Notes: a model not told the origin generated them from the letters alone. Shown: positions 10,762 to 19,515, counted from the first letter of the stretch. The stretch is DNA of 64,000 nt from Chryseobacterium gleum (GCA_945882095.1 CAMCWF010000001.1:124001-188000), one strand, 5' to 3'. Numbers and translations are program-made.

Positions 10762-10835
10762 AGCCGATGGAGGGATTCGAACCCCCGACCAGCTGATTAC
10801 AAATCAGCTGCTCTGGCCAACTGAGCTACATCGGC
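10762..10835 (-). tRNA. trnT: tRNA-Thr (anticodon TGT)
   Basis: Cloverleaf with acceptor GCCGATG/CATCGGC, anticodon stem GCTGA/TCAGC around TTTGTAA (anticodon TGT), and T-loop TTCGAAT. It is the first gene of the tRNA-tuf transcript, 49 bases downstream of a TACATTTG promoter element. Confidence 0.97.
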
Positions 10836-10884
10836 GAATGTCGGTACCAATAAATAAAGAACAATCCCTCCAAAATTTGGATTG

Positions 10885-10892
10885 CAAATGTA
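10885..10892 (-). promoter_or_regulatory. Bacteroidetes -7 promoter element of the tRNA-tuf-ribosomal operon
   Basis: The minus strand reads TACATTTG, a perfect match to the TAnnTTTG -7 element used by the primary sigma factor of Bacteroidetes. It is the only such match in the spacer before the tRNA genes. A clear -33 TTTG was not found, so the call rests on the -7 element and position. Confidence 0.55.
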
Positions 10893-10988
10893 TGAAGCTT
10901 TTTTTGATTGAAAAAATTTTTATGGATTTTTTTAATTGTCAATTGAATTAACTTCGGAACATTTACAATTCCGTACTTTTACCCTTCG

Positions 10989-12110
10989 ATGAGAAAGAAA
11001 AAAATTATCATTTGTGTCACCTCAGATTTAGCCACAGATCAAAGGGTATTAAAGCATTGTAACGCCTTCATTACGAATGGGTTCGATGTTGTATTGGTGG
11101 GACGTAAGCTAAAAAAAAGTTTGCCCATGCCCGTGCTTTCTTTCCAAACACACCGTTTCCATTTGCTTTTTAGCAGTGGGGTCTGTTTTTATTTAGAGTA
11201 TACCTTGCGGTTGTTTTTTTACTTATGCTTTCAACGCTTTGATTTTCTTTGGGCGAACGATTTAGACACAGTTATTCCCTGTGCTTTATGCTCAAAAGTG
11301 CGCAAATCAAAATGGGTTTTTGATTCCCATGAAATCTTCACTGAGGTCCCTGAACTTCAACACACCACCCTCAAAAAAGCGATTTGGCTATGGGTAGAGC
11401 GAAAATGGGCGGTTCATGCTGATCTTATGCTTACAGTCAACGCATCCATTGCCGAACGATTTGAAAAACTATATCATCGAAAGGTATACGTTGTTCGAAA
11501 TGTTCCACTACAACGTGATTTATTGCCTCCATTGAACCGAACTGAATTGGGTATTCCCGAAACCCATCTCATCCTTGTAACCCAAGGTTCTGGTATGAAC
11601 AAAGGACGCGGATTAATAGAAAGCATTGACGCGATGAGGGGATTGGAAAATGTAACCTTGTTTGTCATCGGAAGTGGAGATGCCATCCCCAATGCAAAAG
11701 CCCAGGTGGTAAGTAATGGCAAGGGGTCATCTGTCAGGTTTATAGATAGGCTTCCTTATTTAGAAATGATGCGATATACCCAAATGGCAGATGTTGGGTT
11801 GGCATACGACGCGCTGAATTGTTTGAATTTTCACTATGCTTTGCCCAATAAAATTTTTGACTATTTCCAAGCTGGCATTGCAGTGATCAGTGGACCACAA
11901 CCGGAAATTGAAAGGTTGGTAATGCAATATGAAGCGGGCATTTCCATGGATGAAGTTACCCCAAAAAACATTGTATGCGCCGTTGAAGCGTTTCAGAAAG
12001 ACCCCCGGTTTTTAGCCAAGTGTAAGGAAAATGGGAAGAATGCCTCAAAAATTGAAACCTGGCAAAATGAGCAAAGAAACCTTCATGAAGTAATTGCCTT
12101 GTTAACTTAA
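10989..12110 (+). CDS. Glycosyltransferase, GT4 type
   Basis: A 373-residue GT-B glycosyltransferase. The C-terminal half carries GT4 marks: GSGMNKGRGLIESIDAM where the donor-site loop lies, and the late LPNKIFDYFQAGIAVI segment, where the acidic residue of the family's nucleotide-sugar site sits. It probably transfers a sugar from a nucleotide donor to a surface glycan. It converges with the next glycosyltransferase, overlapping by nine bases at the 3' ends. Donor and acceptor cannot be read from the sequence. Confidence 0.85.
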   Translation: MRKKKIIICVTSDLATDQRVLKHCNAFITNGFDVVLVGRKLKKSLPMPVLSFQTHRFHLLFSSGVCFYLEYTLRLFFYLCFQRFDFLWANDLDTVIPCALCSKVRKSKWVFDSHEIFTEVPELQHTTLKKAIWLWVERKWAVHADLMLTVNASIAERFEKLYHRKVYVVRNVPLQRDLLPPLNRTELGIPETHLILVTQGSGMNKGRGLIESIDAMRGLENVTLFVIGSGDAIPNAKAQVVSNGKGSSVRFIDRLPYLEMMRYTQMADVGLAYDALNCLNFHYALPNKIFDYFQAGIAVISGPQPEIERLVMQYEAGISMDEVTPKNIVCAVEAFQKDPRFLAKCKENGKNASKIETWQNEQRNLHEVIALLT

Positions 12111-13007
12111 CCTTCGGTATTCTTGGTCAAGGACCAACAGTTTATAGATGTCAAAAAACAACAAAATCCCTGGTTTTTTTCCCATTCGAAGTCTTTGCTT
12201 AAGCATTCCCAAAAACAATTTTCTTAGGAGCATTAAGCACGCACTCAATTTCCATTTGCGCAGGGTGAGATAATACCTCAATAATTTTACGTGTTGAATG
12301 AAACCCTTGTCTTGTTTTTCTCTGGATAAAATTAGAACCAGGTTTCCGATGGCATTTTCTGTCTTACGTAAAAAGGCATCATTGTCGTCGAGCGTAGCAT
12401 TGAGCACGGGATTGTCGATTTGATGTGTAAAAAATCCCAATCGTTGCAGCTCGAATCCATACAAGGTGTCTTCGTGGCCATACCCTGATAAACCCTCGTC
12501 AAACTTTACCGCATCTGCCAAGGATTTTGCAATCACAAAATTATTGGTCTTGAATCCTGTATTGGAAAGTCTGCGTTGATTTAGACTTAGGCTTTCCCTT
12601 GTCACACTGATTTTCCATCGCAAGTAATGCTGGGCATCGGGCTCAGAATCTTGGTAAACACTACCGCCGTAAAAAACGGATTTATCTTCTTGGCGAATTG
12701 CTTTCCACCAAAGCTCCAGAAAATCTTCATGTATGATTTGAGAATCCCCATCTAAAAAAAGAAGATGGGTTCCTTTTGCCTGCTGGGCGAGTAAGTTACG
12801 CGTTTTGCTTCTGCCTAGGTTCGTTTGATTTCGATGGACTAAGACGTGGCTAAGTTCAAGGATAGATTCGGGGATTGCCGATTCATTTGAAGCATCATCC
12901 AACAACAGGATTTCGGTAGGAAACCCCACCTTTTTCGCTTGTGAATTCAGCACACTTACCAATTGAAGAACATTCGTATTGTAAACGGGAATACAAACGC
13001 TTAACAT
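12102..13007 (-). CDS. Glycosyltransferase family 2 protein
   Basis: A 301-residue GT-A enzyme starting MLSVCIPVYNT, the usual GT2 nucleotide-binding strand. LLLDDASNES comes next, and the metal-binding DxD appears as FLDGDSQ (about residue 95). The GYGHEDTLYGFEL segment near 205 carries the ED pair expected for the catalytic base. It is the last gene of the run starting with H-NOX, only five bases after DUF3467. It probably adds sugars to surface glycans; its link to the upstream sensor genes is only by position. Confidence 0.85.
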   Translation of the reverse strand: MLSVCIPVYNTNVLQLVSVLNSQAKKVGFPTEILLLDDASNESAIPESILELSHVLVHRNQTNLGRSKTRNLLAQQAKGTHLLFLDGDSQIIHEDFLELWWKAIRQEDKSVFYGGSVYQDSEPDAQHYLRWKISVTRESLSLNQRRLSNTGFKTNNFVIAKSLADAVKFDEGLSGYGHEDTLYGFELQRLGFFTHQIDNPVLNATLDDNDAFLRKTENAIGNLVLILSREKQDKGFIQHVKLLRYYLTLRKWKLSACLMLLRKLFLGMLKQRLRMGKKPGILLFFDIYKLLVLDQEYRRLS

Positions 13008-13012
13008 GGGAT

Positions 13013-13318
13013 TTATGCCATGGTGTTTGGTGTACCGAAGTGCATTGGAGGGATGCCAGCTTGTGGGTCTTGAATGGCGCCAAAATTCTCCTCATACTTT
13101 TCAATGTTGTCAGTCAATGCTTGAAGAAATCTTTTAGCATTTTGAGGTGTCATGAGTACACGTGATCGAACTTTTCCTTTGGGCATGCCAGGCATGATTT
13201 GGATGAAATCACAAACCACTTCTGCAGGAGAGTGTGTAATTACGGCTAGGTTAGAATAAATCCCCAAAGCGATTTCTTCACTTAGTTCGATGTTCATTTG
13301 GTTTTCTTGATCTTCCAT
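13013..13318 (-). CDS. DUF3467 domain protein
   Basis: A 101-residue protein of unknown function. It matches the DUF3467 pattern: an acidic N-terminus, EIALGIYSNLAVITHSPAEVVCDF, then RVLMTPQNAKRFLQALTDNI. No signal peptide or membrane span is present, so it should be cytoplasmic. From memory, this family often lies just after rpoC in Flavobacteria; here it is some 11 kb upstream of rpoC inside another operon. Six bases separate it from the preceding gene. Confidence 0.85.
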   Translation of the reverse strand: MEDQENQMNIELSEEIALGIYSNLAVITHSPAEVVCDFIQIMPGMPKGKVRSRVLMTPQNAKRFLQALTDNIEKYEENFGAIQDPQAGIPPMHFGTPNTMA

Positions 13319-13324
13319 GATAAA

Positions 13325-14662
13325 TTAGGTTAACGGGAATTCATTTTCATTAAAGGTAATGCCATATTCTTGAAGTTCATTCAAAACGGGCTTATAAATT
13401 TCACTCGAAACGGGGATATGAACACCCGGATGGCTGTAACCATTTAGCATAAGCTTTGTAATGATTGCGATGGGTAACCCGACTGTATTCGACATTGCGG
13501 TATAGGTTACGTCTTCACCTAAGGAAACCATCGACGATACGATTCGTTTTTGGATGTTGTCTTCTACGAATTCAATTTCGTGATACATTACGATCATGTC
13601 GCGGTCGTTATCGTTTAATTTCCAAGCTTTCTGCAATAGGGTCTGAAGCAACCAAGCGGGACTTGAATCTTCATGGGTAATTGTTTCATCTTGGTTAAAG
13701 AAACCAATTTCTTCAAAAAGAACAAAGAGGTGTTCTCTATCGGCACGTAGGAAACGCTTCAGTTTATCTTCCACGCTCATTTCAACTTCATAGGGAAGAA
13801 ATCCATTCAACAGTTGTCGCGGCGTTAGTTTATTGCTGTTTTCCAACACATAGGAATCATCAGTAAGCCCTAACTCTACAAAAACGTCCCAACCTTGACA
13901 GAAATCTGGTTTACGCAGGGTTCCTCTGTAAATGGTTTTCACTTCATTGATGTCATATACTTCGAGGTATTTCAAAGAATCCCGATTGGCATACCCATCA
14001 AAATCACCATGGCCTTCGATGTTGAATCTTTCGGTCCTTTTAAACAGTTGCGTATAAGGGATGTATTTGAGTTCGTTGTTTTGACGGAAAGCAGCGACCC
14101 CCCCTTGTCCGGCCAGAACTACATTTCTTGGATTCCAAGTAAATTTATAGTGCCAAGCATTTCCGTCGTTTGACGGTGCGATCAAACCCCCACAGAAAGA
14201 TTTAAAACTTGTAAGGGTTGCGCCTTTCTCTCTGATTTGGTCGATGATTTTCATCGCGCTCATGTGGTCTAAACCGGGGTCTACGCCCGTTTCGTTCATG
14301 ATGGTAACCCCTTTTTCTTTTGCTTGTAAGTGTAAGGCCTTCATTTCTTTGGAAACATAGCTTGGGGTAATCAGGTTGGTTCTAAGATCGATGCAATCCT
14401 TGGCAACATCTGGATGAAATTTTGGAGGGAGCATGGAAATAACGATGTCGACGTGCGCAATGAGTGCCCTACGTTCTTCGGCATCACTTGCATCTAGGCT
14501 AATGAGATCTATGCGGGGATGGTTGCCGTATTTTTCCGACAGAAAATCCAACTCTTTGTTGGCAATTTTAAGGTGCCAATTTTCTTTTTCAAGGTGATTT
14601 AAGAGGTAGCGAAACAAAGAGGAAGCAGATAAGCCTGCACCAAGTACCAAAATGGTTTTCAT
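13325..14662 (-). CDS. Saccharopine dehydrogenase-like protein (L-glutamate-forming type)
   Basis: A 445-residue NAD(P)-dependent enzyme of the saccharopine reductase group. The N-terminal dinucleotide motif is VLGAGLSASSLFRYL. VISMLPPKFHPDVAKDCI and NETGVDPGLDHMSAMKII are family signatures around the active site. It could act in lysine breakdown through saccharopine, but no partner lysine-ketoglutarate reductase gene is in the window. It begins five bases after the receiver gene, so it should be co-transcribed with the H-NOX signalling genes, an unusual partnership. Confidence 0.85.
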   Translation of the reverse strand: MKTILVLGAGLSASSLFRYLLNHLEKENWHLKIANKELDFLSEKYGNHPRIDLISLDASDAEERRALIAHVDIVISMLPPKFHPDVAKDCIDLRTNLITPSYVSKEMKALHLQAKEKGVTIMNETGVDPGLDHMSAMKIIDQIREKGATLTSFKSFCGGLIAPSNDGNAWHYKFTWNPRNVVLAGQGGVAAFRQNNELKYIPYTQLFKRTERFNIEGHGDFDGYANRDSLKYLEVYDINEVKTIYRGTLRKPDFCQGWDVFVELGLTDDSYVLENSNKLTPRQLLNGFLPYEVEMSVEDKLKRFLRADREHLFVLFEEIGFFNQDETITHEDSSPAWLLQTLLQKAWKLNDNDRDMIVMYHEIEFVEDNIQKRIVSSMVSLGEDVTYTAMSNTVGLPIAIITKLMLNGYSHPGVHIPVSSEIYKPVLNELQEYGITFNENEFPLT

Positions 14663-14667
14663 GTGTA

Positions 14668-15075
14668 TCAGTCGATGTTTTCTAAAATGGGACGTATGGC
14701 ATTGAAAAGAACTTCTTCATCCCAAGGTTTTGAGATAAAAGATTCCAACAAATTGTCTTTTTGAAGGGCATCTACGGAGACTGGATTTGCATGACCTGAG
14801 AGCATAACGCATTTAAGATTCGGATGCTTTTCTTTGATGGCACGAATCAATTGGGCTCCGGTCATCTTAGGCATTTGATAATCCACGATGATAAAAATGA
14901 TGTCAATTTTCTCTTCGACTAAATTGTCAATGTTCTCTAAAGCCTCAGAGGGATCGGTAAAGTATTCCAACAGGGTACATTTTTGATCAACAATTTTTGC
15001 AAGTTGGAAACCGAGCATTTGCAAAATATAGGGATCATCATCTACACAAACGACGGCATATTTTAATTCATACAT
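14668..15075 (-). CDS. Stand-alone response-regulator receiver
   Basis: A 135-residue receiver domain with no output domain. Acidic pocket residues lie at 12-14 (VDDD) and the phosphoacceptor is D65 (IIVDYQMPKMTG). The switch Ser is S93 (MLSGHA) and the conserved Lys is K116 (ISKPWD). It starts 12 bases after the large histidine kinase and is its natural phosphorylation partner. Without a DNA-binding or enzymatic domain it must act through protein contacts or pass phosphate onward. Confidence 0.93.
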   Translation of the reverse strand: MYELKYAVVCVDDDPYILQMLGFQLAKIVDQKCTLLEYFTDPSEALENIDNLVEEKIDIIFIIVDYQMPKMTGAQLIRAIKEKHPNLKCVMLSGHANPVSVDALQKDNLLESFISKPWDEEVLFNAIRPILENID

Positions 15076-15087
15076 GGCGTAAAGTTA

Positions 15088-18000
15088 CTATAATAATTCA
15101 ATCTCAACTTCATTTTTTGGAGGATGTGAATGGTCTGTTTTTTTGAAACGAACGTGAAAAGTTGTAAGCGAATCATCGGATTCTAGCGTTATTTTTGCAT
15201 TGTGCTCTTCCAAAACACTTCTTACGATGCTCAGACCCAAACCTGATCCGTTTTTCTTTGCCTTGGTAGTGTAGAACTTATCAAATATTTTTTCCTTGAT
15301 TTCATCTGGGATCTTTGGACCATTATTGGCTATCGATACGGTCACAAATCCATCGTTTTCTGCAGACGTAATTTTTATCATCCCTCGGTCTTTGTATTGG
15401 TCAAGGGATTCGATCGCATTCTTGATGATGTTTGACCAAAGTTGGAAAAGTTTGATGTCAAAACCCGACACAAAGTATGATTTATCGACATCAAAAATCA
15501 GTTCAACGTTCTTCTTAAGTTCATAATTGAATACATTCAAAACGGTAGATATGTTGCTATGTAAATTTACAGATGTCTTCTCACTGTTTCGTTGGTCTTT
15601 AATAAACGACCGAAGGTCTTGTACCACTTTAGACGCTCGGTCTGAGGATGTAAGAATGGTTTGTATGAAATTACGAACGATTTGCATGCTGTAAATAAGT
15701 TCGAGGTATTCCTTGGCGTTGGAAGCATTTAGGATTTCCTTGATAAATTCTTCCTGGCTTACATTGATACGGGTTTTCACGAGCATTGCGACCATTTTTG
15801 ATCGTTCGGAGTTCTCGAACTCGGGGTAAAGAACCAAAAGAAATTCATCCATTTCCTTCATTTCTCTACGTTGTTGTAAGCCTCCTACAAAGAGTTCACC
15901 TTGCAATTCGATGGCTCTGTTCATTGCTTTTTTTATCTGGCTTTCAGTACATTTCGCTACAATGTCATGAAACAAGTTGTCTAAGGTGTAGCGAATGCTT
16001 TCCGCACCAATCTTGATGGCACCGAGTGGGGTGTTTAGGTCATGGGCGATTCCAGAGGCAATCTCACCAATGGTTACCATTTTTTCTTGATCCGCCATGG
16101 ACTTCGTCAACGTTATGTTTCGGTTGATTTCTTCAGAAACCCTATTTTCAAGATCTGCGTTAATTTCTAAGATCTCGGCTTGAAGTTTTTCTTTTTGGCT
16201 TTGTTCATCAAGCGCTTGAATTTTTTGAGAAAGCATGTTCGCCACCGTCATCAATACCCTCACATGTAGGTCTGTGAAAAAGTTTTTTTGGTCGTTTTCT
16301 GAATCGATCACGCCCCATCGTTTTTTTCCAATGTTGATCGGGACGGCAACTTCTGATGCCCGATGAACACCGTCAGCAATGTACCTGCTGTCAAGGGAGG
16401 TGTCAGGAACCAACAAAGACTTACCGGTTTTAGCTACGGTTCCTACAATTCCTTTTCCGTAGGGAACGGTCATGCAATTTTTACATGGTCTTTTTCGCTT
16501 GTTTTTGTCCTCCGTAGCTGCAACCTTCACCAGGTCATTCCCTTCAAGCTTATAAATGATACAATCCTCAAAATCCAATTGGGAGACGATGTTTTCAACG
16601 ATATCCTCACAAATTGCTTGGTAATTGGTACCCGTTAGAAAGGAATCTGCCAATACATTTACGGTTTTTTCTGCTTGGATGATTTTTTCCAGTTCTTCGT
16701 TAATTGATTGGATTTTTCGATTGGATTTTTCGATTTCACGAATGTTTTTCATTCTCACATTGACATTCACCAACATTCGTGCATAGAGTTGGAGAAGGTC
16801 CTTTTCATCCTCATAAAACTTTCTTTGTTGCTTGACCGCATCGAAACCCACAAATCCCAAACAGACGTTTTCGTACATCAATGGCAACGCTATCAAACTT
16901 TTAATTTTTTGGGCGATGAGCATGGATTTTAAATCTCCCTCTGGTAGAAGCGCTGAGTTTTCAATTTCAATGTTTTTTCCTTGAAAGTGGGATTCTACCC
17001 ACATGGGGATTTGTTCAAAGGGAATCTTTTGTAAGTTATTAATTTCTTTTTGCACGCCTTCAGCCACCCACTCGTAGGTATTCGTTGCAAATTTTTCTTT
17101 GTGATTGTATTCAAAAACGTACACACGATCAACTTTTACAAAATTACCGATTTGACTCAAGGTACTGTCGATGGCTCCGGCGAGGTCATCGGGCTGCAGG
17201 TCGATGTATTCATTCGCAACACCCATCAAAATTGCTTGGAATTCATTTTTGTAGGCTAGGATGGTTTGGGCTAATTTTCTTTCTGTGATGTCCCTCGAAG
17301 CAGCGATGATGTACCCTTTCCCATCAATCACTTGGTAACGGAAGTTTACTTCCAAATCGACTGTTTCTCCTGTATTTTTGTTTACATTGATTGTTTCTGC
17401 TGTAACGCTTCCTTTGTCCCTCAGTTCCGTTAAGTGCGCTTGCCAAATGGCAGGGTCTTTAAATTTTGGATCTACATCAGAAACTTTATAACGCTGGATT
17501 TCATGCATAGGTATCCCCATTCTTTCCGATGCAGTATTGTTTATGTAGACAAAGTCTCCATTGTCATTGGCTACTTGTACCGCATCGCTGGTTGCGTTTA
17601 AAAATTGCTCTAAAAGCGCGAGTCTGACCTGGGATTTCCGAACAGATTCCTCGGCTAATTTTCGTTCAGTAATGTCAATGCCATAGCCAACGACATTCGT
17701 TTTTTTGTTGATTGGGTTGTGGACAGGCCGCATCCTACGCATCATTACCTGCCTTTTCCCGAGTGAATTTACAACGTCATCCTCCCATTCCACCTCCTCA
17801 TTGGTTTTCATGACCTCCAAGAATTTTGCACGTCTAAATTCGGCTGCTTTGGTGTCAACGCCTTTGAATTTACAATAATCGAAATCATCTTTACCAATGA
17901 TAAAATTTCGGATTTCCTCGTTTTTAATGCCTTGGGGATTTACGAAAAGATACCTGTGTTTGTCATCAAACACCGCAATGTCTGAGGGGATGTTGTTAAG

Positions 18001-18870
18001 GATGTATTCATAAAAGGCTTGTTGTTGGTCAAGTCTTTTGTTTAGCTTGGTTAATTCTCCTTCTTTTTCTTGAACTTGACTCACGAAGTGTGAGATGTTG
18101 GCGGCATAAATGTTATAAAAATCTGAGGACTTGGTATTTCGAATGTTCACCAAGTAGGTATTGTTATTTCTCGCCAAATACATCGAAAAGTTATCCAATT
18201 GATGGGTTTCGACATAGCTAAGGTTGAGTTTCAATTCATCATCATTCACCATGCTTTGTGTGATGTTGAAATCTTCCAAAAACTGAACAGCAGCAGGATT
18301 TGAATAGCGCAATTCAAACTTTTTACTTAAACGAAGTACAGGATTTGGGTTTTCATTTGGGAAAATTGCCGTAGACATCAATGCTTCTTGGCTTTCCAGA
18401 AGGGCTCTGTTTTTGTCCGTATACATTTCTGCAAGTCGGTTGGCATCCTCCAAGGATTTTGTTGAGGAATGAAGCAAGAACAAGTATTCTGAAATGTAAT
18501 CCTGGTTTGAGAAATCCTTTAAAGTCAGGTGATAACTTGAGATGTGAAAATTTGCGTTGATTACTGGCGCAGCATGCAGTACAAAACCCCATTTTGTTTT
18601 TCGACAAGCTGATTTAAAGCGTTGCTTCCCGTCCAAACTCTCAATAAAGACCAATGCATTTTTATCCGCATTCAAGGACACTATTGCATTTTTATGGGTC
18701 CACCTAAAAACCGAGTCAAAAGGAATTCCTTCATATAAAGTTGGAATCGACTTTAAAAATACCTTTCCGAATTTAAGAATTTCAAAGTTTTGACTTAAAA
18801 AAAGGGTGTGTGGCGCTGAGAATTCTAATGCTTCAAACAATTCATCCAATTCGAACGCAGCCTCTTTCAT
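15088..18870 (-). CDS. HNOBA-like/PAS/GAF sensor histidine kinase, partner of H-NOX
   Basis: A 1260-residue soluble kinase with no evident membrane span. The N-terminal 135 residues resemble HNOBA, the PAS-like domain that accompanies H-NOX in guanylyl cyclases and some kinases: HTLFLSQNFEILKFG, then SYHLTLKDFSNQDYISEYLF and a coiled coil. PAS domains follow at about 170-265, 300-405 and 415-530, then GAF domains at about 545-690 and 730-870. The phosphoacceptor is H943 in GIAHDLNTPL; an insertion separates it from the rest of the dimerisation region. The ATPase domain has N-box IIKNAIESL and GSGLGLSIV. It starts four bases after H-NOX. HNOBA assignment is by eye. Confidence 0.9.
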   Translation of the reverse strand: MKEAAFELDELFEALEFSAPHTLFLSQNFEILKFGKVFLKSIPTLYEGIPFDSVFRWTHKNAIVSLNADKNALVFIESLDGKQRFKSACRKTKWGFVLHAAPVINANFHISSYHLTLKDFSNQDYISEYLFLLHSSTKSLEDANRLAEMYTDKNRALLESQEALMSTAIFPNENPNPVLRLSKKFELRYSNPAAVQFLEDFNITQSMVNDDELKLNLSYVETHQLDNFSMYLARNNNTYLVNIRNTKSSDFYNIYAANISHFVSQVQEKEGELTKLNKRLDQQQAFYEYILNNIPSDIAVFDDKHRYLFVNPQGIKNEEIRNFIIGKDDFDYCKFKGVDTKAAEFRRAKFLEVMKTNEEVEWEDDVVNSLGKRQVMMRRMRPVHNPINKKTNVVGYGIDITERKLAEESVRKSQVRLALLEQFLNATSDAVQVANDNGDFVYINNTASERMGIPMHEIQRYKVSDVDPKFKDPAIWQAHLTELRDKGSVTAETINVNKNTGETVDLEVNFRYQVIDGKGYIIAASRDITERKLAQTILAYKNEFQAILMGVANEYIDLQPDDLAGAIDSTLSQIGNFVKVDRVYVFEYNHKEKFATNTYEWVAEGVQKEINNLQKIPFEQIPMWVESHFQGKNIEIENSALLPEGDLKSMLIAQKIKSLIALPLMYENVCLGFVGFDAVKQQRKFYEDEKDLLQLYARMLVNVNVRMKNIREIEKSNRKIQSINEELEKIIQAEKTVNVLADSFLTGTNYQAICEDIVENIVSQLDFEDCIIYKLEGNDLVKVAATEDKNKRKRPCKNCMTVPYGKGIVGTVAKTGKSLLVPDTSLDSRYIADGVHRASEVAVPINIGKKRWGVIDSENDQKNFFTDLHVRVLMTVANMLSQKIQALDEQSQKEKLQAEILEINADLENRVSEEINRNITLTKSMADQEKMVTIGEIASGIAHDLNTPLGAIKIGAESIRYTLDNLFHDIVAKCTESQIKKAMNRAIELQGELFVGGLQQRREMKEMDEFLLVLYPEFENSERSKMVAMLVKTRINVSQEEFIKEILNASNAKEYLELIYSMQIVRNFIQTILTSSDRASKVVQDLRSFIKDQRNSEKTSVNLHSNISTVLNVFNYELKKNVELIFDVDKSYFVSGFDIKLFQLWSNIIKNAIESLDQYKDRGMIKITSAENDGFVTVSIANNGPKIPDEIKEKIFDKFYTTKAKKNGSGLGLSIVRSVLEEHNAKITLESDDSLTTFHVRFKKTDHSHPPKNEVEIELL

Positions 18871-18873
18871 GGA

Positions 18874-19416
18874 TTACCAAGAAATTAAAAATACGTGACA
18901 GTCTCCGTTTTCTTCCATGAATTCGATTTGCTTCACTGTACATTCGATGCCGAATCTTTTTCCCAAACCTTTGATCAGTCCTAAAAGCATAGGCGTGAGT
19001 CCTGGTCTTTTGCTTCTGTACTCCAACTCCAATGATTGCTCCAATACATTCCTCGTCGTAAATTGAGGCGGTTCCAAATGTGGCATTATGCCACTGATTC
19101 GAAGGTGAAGCATGTCTAAATTCCCCAAAAATTCAGGGAAGGTATCTCCGGACAACTCCATAAGATAACCATATCCTTCTTCAGAAGTGTAGGTAATCCA
19201 ATATTCACCAAAGGCTTCTAAGATGTCGTTTGCATCTGCTGTAAGGATGCGTGACGCATGTTTAACCAAATCATAGGTCAATGAATCGGGATAGGCATTC
19301 ATACCTACAAAATCCCCTTCTTCAAAGCCAGTACTGGCACAGATTTCATTCCATTTTTCTTCTCCGTGGCGCGTAACCACCAAATCTTTGATCGCTTTGT
19401 TTACAAGTCCGTACAT
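18874..19416 (-). CDS. H-NOX heme nitric-oxide sensor (HNOB domain)
   Basis: A 180-residue stand-alone H-NOX protein beginning MYGLVNKAIKDLVV, the typical family start. The heme-ligand His is H104 in LDMLHLRISG, and the propionate-binding Y-x-S-x-R motif is Y133, S135, R137. The position matching the oxygen-binding Tyr140 of the Thermoanaerobacter protein is Pro142, so NO selectivity is expected. The ATG at 19416 was chosen because it starts the conserved domain and lies downstream of a TATCTTTG promoter element; the upstream in-frame codon at 19452 does not. In characterised systems NO-bound H-NOX controls an associated kinase. Confidence 0.94.
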   Translation of the reverse strand: MYGLVNKAIKDLVVTRHGEEKWNEICASTGFEEGDFVGMNAYPDSLTYDLVKHASRILTADANDILEAFGEYWITYTSEEGYGYLMELSGDTFPEFLGNLDMLHLRISGIMPHLEPPQFTTRNVLEQSLELEYRSKRPGLTPMLLGLIKGLGKRFGIECTVKQIEFMEENGDCHVFLISW

Positions 19417-19431
19417 AACTATAGCTTTTAA

Positions 19432-19439
19432 CAAAGATA
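19432..19439 (-). promoter_or_regulatory. -7 promoter element of the H-NOX operon
   Basis: The minus strand reads TATCTTTG, a perfect TAnnTTTG. It lies 16 bases upstream of the chosen H-NOX start, and this position rules out the longer reading of that gene. No convincing -33 box was found. Confidence 0.5.
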
Positions 19440-19492
19440 CATAAAGCAACATATTCTCCTACCTAGAAAAATAGCAAGCATAAGAATATGCT

Positions 19493-19500
19493 TAACTTTG
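19493..19500 (+). promoter_or_regulatory. -7 promoter element of the aldo/keto reductase gene
   Basis: TAACTTTG matches TAnnTTTG and lies 15 bases before the ATG. Together with the minus-strand element at 19432-19439 it makes a divergent promoter pair in this spacer. Confidence 0.5.
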
Positions 19501-19515
19501 CACTAAAAAAGTACA

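Noticed and set aside
10506-10951. Plus-strand open frames with repeated TRFEL/RIRTCE-like peptides
   Set aside because: They are translations of the reverse strand of the tRNA genes, a common source of false proteins.
19417-19452. Twelve extra codons at the H-NOX N-terminus
   Set aside because: The extension would include the -7 promoter element, and the H-NOX family begins at MYGLVNKA.
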